Shown here piece by piece: positions 7,496 to 13,234 of a stretch of 19,412 nt of DNA (its first letter is position 1; every line of letters begins with the position of its first letter). This DNA is from an uncultured Lachnospiraceae bacterium (GTDB lineage: Bacteria; Bacillota; Clostridia; Lachnospirales; Lachnospiraceae): the NCBI GenBank assembly GCA_945787485.1, contig CALZHV010000015.1, positions 1-19,412 on the forward strand. Reading direction: 5' to 3'. Under the pieces are notes generated by a model. That model was given only the letters and a program-made list of their open reading frames with translations, was not told where the DNA came from and ran no database searches. The translations under genes were made by a program, and so were the position numbers.

Positions 7496-8661
7496 TGAGA
7501 AATCCATTATCAAAAACAATTCAGGATATTAAACCTTCAGGTATTAGAAAGTTTTTCGATATTGTAAGTGAAATGCCGGAAGCAATTTCACTTGGTGTAG
7601 GCGAACCGGATTTCGATACACCATGGCATATACGTGAAGAGGGTATATATTCTCTTGAAAAGGGAAAAACATTTTATACATCAAACTCAGGTTTGATGGA
7701 GCTTAGAGAAGAAATAAGTGCATGGTATAGCAGAAAATATAATGTTACATATGATGCAAAGAGTGAAATATTACTTACAGTGGGTGGTAGCGAAGGAATA
7801 GATGTTGCTCTTAGAGCTATGCTTGATCCGGGCGATGAAGTAATTGTTCCTGAGCCATGCTATGTATCTTATGTGCCGTGTATTCAGCTTACAGGTGGTG
7901 TTCCGAAAATCATAGAGCTTAAGAATGAAAATGAATTCAGACTTACGCCACAGGAATTATTAGATGCCATAACAGATAAGACTAAGATTCTTATACTTGC
8001 TTTTCCGAGCAATCCAACAGGAGCAATAATGACAAAAGAGGATCTTGAGCCTATCGCAAAAATATGTCAGGAAAAAGATATATTTGTAATCTCGGATGAA
8101 ATATACAGTGAGCTTACATATGGTAATGCCAGTCATTGTTCAATTGCATCACTCCCGGGAATGAGAGAAAGAACAATTGTTATAAACGGTTTTTCAAAAG
8201 CTTATGCAATGACCGGATGGAGACTTGGATATGCTATGGCTCCTGCTGTTATCGCTGAGCAGATGACAAAGATTCATCAGTTTGCTATAATGTGTGCACC
8301 TACAACAAGTCAGTATGCTGCAATTTCAGCCATAAAAAACGGTGATGAAGATATAGCAAAGATGAGGGAATCTTACAATCAGAGAAGGCGATATCTCTTA
8401 AATGAGTTTAAGGAAATGGGACTTGCATGTTTTGAACCTCGTGGAGCATTTTATGTATTTCCATGTATTTCAAAGCTAGGCATGACAAGCGAGGAGTTTG
8501 CTACAAAGCTTTTGGAGGAAGAAAAGCTTGCAGTTGTTCCGGGTACTGCATTTGGAGATTGCGGAGAAGGCTTTATCCGTATTTCATATGCATATTCTTT
8601 GGAGGAATTAAAGGAAGCTATCGGAAGAATCAAGGCATTTGTAGAGCGTCATACAAATTAA
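7495..8661 (+). CDS. alaT: PLP-dependent class I/II aminotransferase, AlaT (YugH)-like
   Basis: A 388-residue fold-type I aminotransferase of normal length. Visible features are SLGVGEPDFDTP near residue 32, the cofactor-contact region TVGGSEGIDVA, and SNPTGAI. SDEIYSELTY carries the Asp that pairs with the pyridine nitrogen. The Schiff-base lysine is K235 in INGFSKAYAMTGWRLGY, and the substrate-carboxylate arginine is R362 in GFIRISYA. The N-terminal IKPSGIRKFFD is shared with B. subtilis AlaT/YugH as I recall it, so pyruvate-to-alanine transamination with glutamate is the likely reaction. A broader aspartate or aromatic aminotransferase role is possible. It overlaps the regulator gene by one base and is the last gene before a strong terminator, so it closes the operon. 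Confidence 0.88.
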   Translation: MRNPLSKTIQDIKPSGIRKFFDIVSEMPEAISLGVGEPDFDTPWHIREEGIYSLEKGKTFYTSNSGLMELREEISAWYSRKYNVTYDAKSEILLTVGGSEGIDVALRAMLDPGDEVIVPEPCYVSYVPCIQLTGGVPKIIELKNENEFRLTPQELLDAITDKTKILILAFPSNPTGAIMTKEDLEPIAKICQEKDIFVISDEIYSELTYGNASHCSIASLPGMRERTIVINGFSKAYAMTGWRLGYAMAPAVIAEQMTKIHQFAIMCAPTTSQYAAISAIKNGDEDIAKMRESYNQRRRYLLNEFKEMGLACFEPRGAFYVFPCISKLGMTSEEFATKLLEEEKLAVVPGTAFGDCGEGFIRISYAYSLEELKEAIGRIKAFVERHTN

Positions 8662-8699
8662 AAAAGAATATATAATGGATGTTTAACAATCCTTTAGCG

Positions 8700-8734
8700 A
8701 AAGACTCTTATCACGGCTGTGTTAAGAGTCTTTT
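8700..8734 (+). terminator. Intrinsic terminator after the aminotransferase gene
   Basis: Stem AAAGACTCTTA (8700-8710) pairs perfectly with TAAGAGTCTTT (8723-8733). It is extended inward by CAC/GTG across one mismatch to a 4-base loop GGCT, and followed by T-rich sequence. It marks the end of the transcript that may start near 4307. Confidence 0.85.
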
Positions 8735-8762
8735 ACTTATTGTAAACATGTCATTTTTATTT

Positions 8763-8829
8763 CTTAAATAAATCTTAAATATTTGACTAATTGTTTCTTA
8801 AAGTGGGAAGAATGTATCCTATGTATAAT
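8763..8829 (+). promoter_or_regulatory. Candidate activator-dependent promoter with CTTAAA repeats
   Basis: A perfect -10 hexamer TATAAT (8824-8829) lies 27 bp before the ATG of the first C39 gene, but no -35 box is found 16-18 bp upstream. Instead CTTAAA occurs three times in direct orientation at 8763, 8774 and 8797, that is 11 and 23 bp apart. The first two give TTAAAT-N5-TTAAAT, a spacing typical of OmpR/PhoB-class response regulators. The last copy ends 21 bp before the -10. The regulator identity is unknown. Confidence 0.4.
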
Positions 8830-8856
8830 ATAGAAAAAATACAGGGGGAATGAACG

Positions 8857-9864
8857 ATGACATATTATTCGCGAACGGGAAACAGAGATTTGATAAGGGA
8901 GAAAAAACGAAGGAAAAGGCAGATGCAGGTGAATTTGGAATTGTGCCTCATTGGAGTCTGCCTTACGTTGTTTGTCTTTCTCATTGTCGATAGTACTATA
9001 GGTAAGCAGATATTTAAGAAAGCTATTGCATCCGCACTCGGACAGGAAATACAGGAAAGTGTAACAGAAAGCTTTGCCCAGATTGTATCGACAGATAAAA
9101 ATAATGCCGATACAATCAGGGAAATTAAAAATGCTGAAACAAAAGGCTTATATTTTTCAAAGCCAAAGGACTACAGCGCATCCGAGATAAAAAGCTGTCT
9201 TGAGAATATGAGCGGTTTTTCGGATGAATATAAATATGTATACGAACATATGGACATTTATCCGGAAAATCTTTTGAGGGCATTGTGTAACAATGGGGAA
9301 ATGTTGCCATTTGTTCTTGGATACGAAAACGGAACATACAGTGCGGAAGCAGAGCTTTACGATTATGAGAAAATAGACGGTATACCACTTCTTATGCAGT
9401 GGGATGACAGATGGGGTTATAAGGAGTTTGGAGATGACTGTATGGGACTTAGCGGTTGCGGACCTACATGTATGTCTATGGTGGCAATTGGGCTTACAGG
9501 AAACAGCAAGCTTACCCCTGATTACATTGCTGATTATATTACAGAAAATGGGTATTATGATGATGGAGCCGGTACATCATGGAATTTTATGACAGAGGGC
9601 GCTGCATATCTGGGGATTACCGGAACTGAGCTTGTGCTGTCGAAGGAGAACATTATAAACGAGCTTGAAAGCGGACATCCCATTATTTGCAGTATGAAAT
9701 CGGGGGATTTCACAACACAGGGACATTACATTGTTTTGACTGGTGTTGATAATGGAAAAATAATAGTAAATGATCCAAATTGCGAGGCAAGGAGCAGCGT
9801 CCTTTGGGAGTATTCTACAATCGAAAATCAAATAAAAAATTTGTGGGTTTACACGGTTGCTTAA
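8857..9864 (+). CDS. Membrane-anchored C39-like (papain-fold) cysteine peptidase
   Basis: A 335-residue protein with a basic cytoplasmic N-terminus (REKKRRKRQ). One membrane anchor spans about residues 28-47 (LELCLIGVCLTLFVFLIV). A linker with mixed helices follows to about 175. The C-terminal Peptidase_C39_2 domain begins at IPLLMQWDDRWGY. Catalytic candidates are C201 in SGCGPTCM, H290 in GHYIVLTG and N305/D306 in VNDPN, the order expected for this clan. The anchor orientation places the catalytic domain outside. Unlike true C39 bacteriocin-processing peptidases, it is not fused to an ABC transporter, and no double-glycine leader peptide gene is visible nearby. The substrate is unknown. The start has AGGGGGAATGAACG before the ATG. 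An inverted repeat overlaps its stop codon. A second, divergent C39-like gene lies 200 bp downstream. Confidence 0.83.
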   Translation: MTYYSRTGNRDLIREKKRRKRQMQVNLELCLIGVCLTLFVFLIVDSTIGKQIFKKAIASALGQEIQESVTESFAQIVSTDKNNADTIREIKNAETKGLYFSKPKDYSASEIKSCLENMSGFSDEYKYVYEHMDIYPENLLRALCNNGEMLPFVLGYENGTYSAEAELYDYEKIDGIPLLMQWDDRWGYKEFGDDCMGLSGCGPTCMSMVAIGLTGNSKLTPDYIADYITENGYYDDGAGTSWNFMTEGAAYLGITGTELVLSKENIINELESGHPIICSMKSGDFTTQGHYIVLTGVDNGKIIVNDPNCEARSSVLWEYSTIENQIKNLWVYTVA

Positions 9865-9914
9865 TGACCGTGTAAACACTTCGGTATTACACAGATTAAC
9901 AATATCGTGTAATA
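9847..9914. repeat. Two inverted repeats at and after the C39 stop codon
   Basis: The first is a perfect 11-bp arm, GTTTACACGGT (9847-9857) and ACCGTGTAAAC (9867-9877). Its 9-base loop contains the TAA stop at 9862-9864. The second is TATTACAC (9885-9892) and GTGTAATA (9907-9914). The first hairpin has no T-run behind it, so it is a poor Rho-independent terminator. It may stabilise the mRNA 3' end or be a protein site. The arms of both repeats share GTGTAA. Confidence 0.6.
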
Positions 9915-9998
9915 ATATTCTACATTTATACAATCTTATAAAATTCATAAAAATCTGCAAGTAATAACAAAATACCTGATTATACATTATTCTTCAAC

Positions 9999-10027
9999 TG
10001 GACTTATAAAATGCATATGTGTATAAT
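9999..10027 (+). promoter_or_regulatory. Sigma-A promoter of the second C39 gene
   Basis: TGGACT (9999-10004, 4 of 6 matches to TTGACA) is followed after exactly 17 bp by a perfect TATAAT (10022-10027). Transcription would start near 10034. This excludes the in-frame GTG at 10019 as a start and supports the ATG at 10064. Confidence 0.7.
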
Positions 10028-10063
10028 GGAATAGGAAGCAAATCACTATGTATTGGTATAGGT

Positions 10064-10912
10064 ATGAAGAAGAAACGTATTATAATTCTGGCATGTATTC
10101 TGGCTGCTTCTGTAATAGGTGGAGCGGGTGTATATGCTGAATTTTTCAGTAATAATAATGAAAATCAAACTACCGAAAAAGAGATTCACGGTACGCCGCC
10201 GGATTATTATCTAGATCCTTTGTCGGGTAAATCTTTCTCGTTTTATGAAGGGATGGATTTGTCTGAATTGGAAGCAGAAAATGAGAAGGAAAACAAAAAT
10301 ACAGAAGAAAAAAAATATACTGCAGAAAATATGCCAACAAAAAAACAGTTGGATGTAGAACTTATCGAACAAAATCCTGAGCTGCCCTCCGGTTGCGAAA
10401 CTGTAGCACTTGCCATGGTTTTGAAATATTACGGATTCGATGTTGAAAAGACAGAATTGGCAGATAAATATCTTATATATTCATCTGACCAAAATTATGT
10501 AACAGGATTTACGGGTTCTCCGTATAATGTCCATGGAGGAGGGTGTTACAGTCCTTCCATGTCCAATACAGCCAACAGATTTTTATATGTGAATAACAGT
10601 TCGCTAAGAGCAAGTTATGCAATAGGAATGGATTTGCAGAAATTACTTGTATATGTGGCAAATGATATCCCTGTTATGGCATGGAGTACAATTGACTTGA
10701 AGCCGGTAAAAAAAGCAGGGCAGGAAAAAATGTTTAAGGATGTAAGCTTTTGCTGGGTGAGTAACGAGCATTGTGTAGTTATTACAGGATATGATTTGGA
10801 TGCCGGAACATTGACGATAAACGATTCGATATCGGGTATAAAAACATACTCAATAGAAGAGTTTGAGGCAGTGTACAATGATATGTGGCAAATGGCTGTT
10901 GTAATAAAATAA
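10064..10912 (+). CDS. Secreted C39-like cysteine peptidase
   Basis: A 282-residue exported protein. The signal sequence MKKKRIIILACILAASVIGG continues to VYA, the likely cleavage point. A low-complexity Glu/Asn/Lys stretch (about 60-95) acts as spacer before the papain-like domain. Catalytic candidates are C111 in PSGCETVALAMVLKYYG, H236 in NEHCVVITGYD and N253/D254 in TINDSISG. Domain order fits Peptidase_C39_2. The ATG at 10064 is chosen because it gives a clean signal peptide and lies downstream of the inferred transcription start. Its SD is weak. It differs strongly from the upstream C39 gene, so this is not a recent duplicate. The MATE gene follows after 18 bp, pointing to co-transcription. 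The substrate is unknown. Confidence 0.8.
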   Translation: MKKKRIIILACILAASVIGGAGVYAEFFSNNNENQTTEKEIHGTPPDYYLDPLSGKSFSFYEGMDLSELEAENEKENKNTEEKKYTAENMPTKKQLDVELIEQNPELPSGCETVALAMVLKYYGFDVEKTELADKYLIYSSDQNYVTGFTGSPYNVHGGGCYSPSMSNTANRFLYVNNSSLRASYAIGMDLQKLLVYVANDIPVMAWSTIDLKPVKKAGQEKMFKDVSFCWVSNEHCVVITGYDLDAGTLTINDSISGIKTYSIEEFEAVYNDMWQMAVVIK

Positions 10913-10930
10913 AAGTAAGAAGAATGAAAA

Positions 10931-12385
10931 ATGAGTAGTGAAATCAATAATAATAATAAAAAAGAAAATGGTACGGATAATAATGCAGTAAAGGAAGAAA
11001 GCAAAGAACAAAACAATAAAAATAACAGGGAGCTGCTTTTGGCAAATGAAGCGGTAGGCAGACTGCTTTTAAAATTTGCGATTCCGAGCATTATTGCGAT
11101 GCTTGTAAGTGCTTTATATAATATTGTTGATCAATTTTTTATAGGAAGAAACGTAGGAGAGCTTGGAAATGCTGCTACAAATATTGCATTTCCGTTATCG
11201 ACATCATGTGTTGCGATTGCATTATTGTTTGGTATAGGTGGCGCATCAGCATTTAATCTCGCTATGGGACGTGGCGAGAAAAAAGTTGCGGGAAATTATG
11301 TTGGAAATGCAATAGCAATGATGTCAGCTGTTGGCGTGATTTTGTGTGCAATTTCGCAAATATGGCTTGTTCCAATGCTCTCATTTTTTGGCTCGCCGGA
11401 TAATGTGCTGGATTATGCGGTTGAGTACACAAGAATAACAGCTTTCGGTTTCCCGTTTTTGATTCTTGCAACAGGAGGAGGTCATTTGATAAGGGCAGAT
11501 GGCAGCCCTTCTGTAACAATGATATGTAATCTGACAGGCGCAGTAATAAATACCATACTTGATTATATTTTGATAGAAATGCTTGGATTTGGTATGAAGG
11601 GCGCAGCTGTTGCAACGTTAATAGGGCAGATGATTTCTGCCGGAATTGCAATATATTATTTTGCACATTACAAAACAGTAAAACTTTCGCTGAAAAATCT
11701 TTTGCCTAATCCAAAATATTTTGGACTTGTTGCATCGCTTGGACTTGCTCCGTTTATAAACCAGCTTTCCATGATGATAGTCCAGATAATTATGAACAAA
11801 TCCTTGAAATATTATGGAAGTATGTCTGTGTACGGTGAGGCAATTCCTATAGCAAGTGTAGGTATTATATCAAAAGTAAGTATGGTGTTTTTCTCATTTG
11901 TAATAGGTATATCGCAGGGCTTGCAACCGATAGTCAGCTTTAACTATGGAGCTAAAAAATATGACAGAGTAAAGAAAGGATATTTTCTTGCGTGTATTGC
12001 AGGCTTTATATTATCTGCAATTGCATTTTTGTGCTTCCAGTTACTGCCAAGACAGATTATTTCGTTGTTTGGTGATGGCTCGCAAGAATATTTTGATTTT
12101 GCCGTAAGATATTTCAGAGTTTTTTTGTTTTTTACATTTTTAAATTTCAGTCAGCCTATAACCTCCAATTTCTTTACAGCAATAGGAAAACCTCTAAAGG
12201 GTGCATTTTTGTCGCTGACAAGACAGATAATTTTCCTCTTGCCGCTTATATTGATATTGCCGGTATATATGGGGATGGACGGAATTATGTATGCAGGTCC
12301 GATTGCAGATTTTACAGCGTTTATTGTGGCCGCATTTATGATGTTTTTGGAACTTAGGCATAAAGAATTTAGAAAAAACAATTAG
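10931..12385 (+). CDS. MATE-family multidrug/metabolite efflux transporter
   Basis: A 484-residue transporter of about 12 membrane segments, in the two six-helix bundles of MATE proteins. The first helix region (LLLKFAIPSIIAMLVSALYNIVDQFFIGR, seen as FAIPSIIAML then NIVDQFFIGR) is diagnostic of the Na+- or H+-coupled MATE family. GISQGLQPIVSFNYGAKKYDRVKKGY is the matching conserved loop of the second bundle, at about residue 325. A hydrophilic N-terminal extension of about 35 residues, rich in Asn, Lys and Glu, is unusual. The SD is weak. A nearby ATG at 10924 opens only a four-codon frame. It follows the secreted peptidase gene by 18 bp. The substrate cannot be inferred. A perfect TTGACA at 12420 lies downstream, but I find no convincing -10 partner for it. 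Confidence 0.88.
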   Translation: MSSEINNNNKKENGTDNNAVKEESKEQNNKNNRELLLANEAVGRLLLKFAIPSIIAMLVSALYNIVDQFFIGRNVGELGNAATNIAFPLSTSCVAIALLFGIGGASAFNLAMGRGEKKVAGNYVGNAIAMMSAVGVILCAISQIWLVPMLSFFGSPDNVLDYAVEYTRITAFGFPFLILATGGGHLIRADGSPSVTMICNLTGAVINTILDYILIEMLGFGMKGAAVATLIGQMISAGIAIYYFAHYKTVKLSLKNLLPNPKYFGLVASLGLAPFINQLSMMIVQIIMNKSLKYYGSMSVYGEAIPIASVGIISKVSMVFFSFVIGISQGLQPIVSFNYGAKKYDRVKKGYFLACIAGFILSAIAFLCFQLLPRQIISLFGDGSQEYFDFAVRYFRVFLFFTFLNFSQPITSNFFTAIGKPLKGAFLSLTRQIIFLLPLILILPVYMGMDGIMYAGPIADFTAFIVAAFMMFLELRHKEFRKNN

Positions 12386-12483
12386 AATAAGTAAAAAACA
12401 AATTATTAAGCATGAAACATTGACAAGTAATATGTAATATTGTAACTGTAGTAATAAATAATACGAAAGAATAAGGTGATAAT

Positions 12484-13194
12484 GTGCCTGAAGAAAAAAG
12501 AAGAAAGACAAAAGCCGGTATAATTACCGACCTAAGAAAAAGAATAATAATACAGCGTATAATTATTGCTGTTATGGCAATTGTAATAGTGTTTATGGGG
12601 CGTTGTATAGCTGTTGTAAATAATGAAGGTGTTTCACAAAATGGTGAAAAACCGAATTGGTTAAGCTTTGATTTTGTAAATGTGGATAAAATCAGACTTG
12701 AACGACTTGAAAAGGCTGAAATTCCTGAAAAAATAGATGTGCAGATTATAGGCTTTGATTCAAATTCAAGATCGGGAACTAAGCTTGAAGGCTTTAATGA
12801 TGTAGTCATACATTATGTGGCTAATCCGGGAAGCTCGGCACAGGCAAATCATGATTATTATTGTAACCCTGAGTCTGAGGTTAGTTCACATTTTATTGTA
12901 GGGCTTGATGGAGAAATAATTCAATGTCTGCCACTAACAGAAATGTCGGCAGCAAGCAATAAGCGTAACGTAGATACCATTTCCATAGAGGTTTGCCATC
13001 CTGATGAATCGGGAAAATTTAATGATAAAACATATGAATCATTAGTCTGGCTTACCTCATGGCTTTGCGAAACAGGTAAATTAAAGAAGGATCATATCAT
13101 ACGACATTATGATGTTACAGGCAAGCTGTGTCCAAAATACTATGTAGAACATGAAGATGCATGGGAGCAATTTAAGAAAGATGTAAAAAAATAG
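12484..13194 (+). CDS. Membrane-anchored N-acetylmuramoyl-L-alanine amidase (Amidase_2 domain)
   Basis: A 236-residue protein. The N-terminus is basic, followed by one membrane segment (about 24-45, IIIQRIIIAVMAIVIVFMG), so the enzyme faces outward. The amidase domain (about 90-236) has the zinc ligands expected for T7-lysozyme-like amidases: H110 in VIHYVANPG, H208 in IIRHYDVTGKLCP and C216. E169 in SIEVCHP is also present. It would cleave the bond between N-acetylmuramic acid and L-alanine in peptidoglycan. The start is GTG at 12484, with AAGGTGA 4-5 bases before it. The overlapping ATG at 12482 opens only a 13-codon frame. The lack of repeats or a wall-binding domain suggests a role in growth or sporulation rather than as an autolysin, but this is inference. 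The kinase gene starts 40 bp downstream. Confidence 0.87.
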   Translation: MPEEKRRKTKAGIITDLRKRIIIQRIIIAVMAIVIVFMGRCIAVVNNEGVSQNGEKPNWLSFDFVNVDKIRLERLEKAEIPEKIDVQIIGFDSNSRSGTKLEGFNDVVIHYVANPGSSAQANHDYYCNPESEVSSHFIVGLDGEIIQCLPLTEMSAASNKRNVDTISIEVCHPDESGKFNDKTYESLVWLTSWLCETGKLKKDHIIRHYDVTGKLCPKYYVEHEDAWEQFKKDVKK

Positions 13195-13234
13195 TTAAAA
13201 AGTCGGAATACTTACTAATGAGGGGAAGAGAGTA

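Noticed and set aside
10019..10063. GTG start for the second C39 gene
   Set aside because: It sits inside the spacer/-10 area of a well-spaced promoter, upstream of the expected transcription start, and would bury the signal peptide.
8857..10912. Bacteriocin-processing C39 system
   Set aside because: There is no ABC transporter fusion and no double-glycine precursor peptide in the window. The domains look like the general Peptidase_C39_2 type.
12420..12448. Promoter with perfect TTGACA before the amidase gene
   Set aside because: At 16-18 bp spacing the -10 candidates match TATAAT at only two positions; kept only as a remark.
12369..12809. 146-codon minus-strand frame over the MATE-amidase junction
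   Set aside because: It overlaps the amidase gene, which has clear catalytic residues. It shows no recognisable domain or SD.
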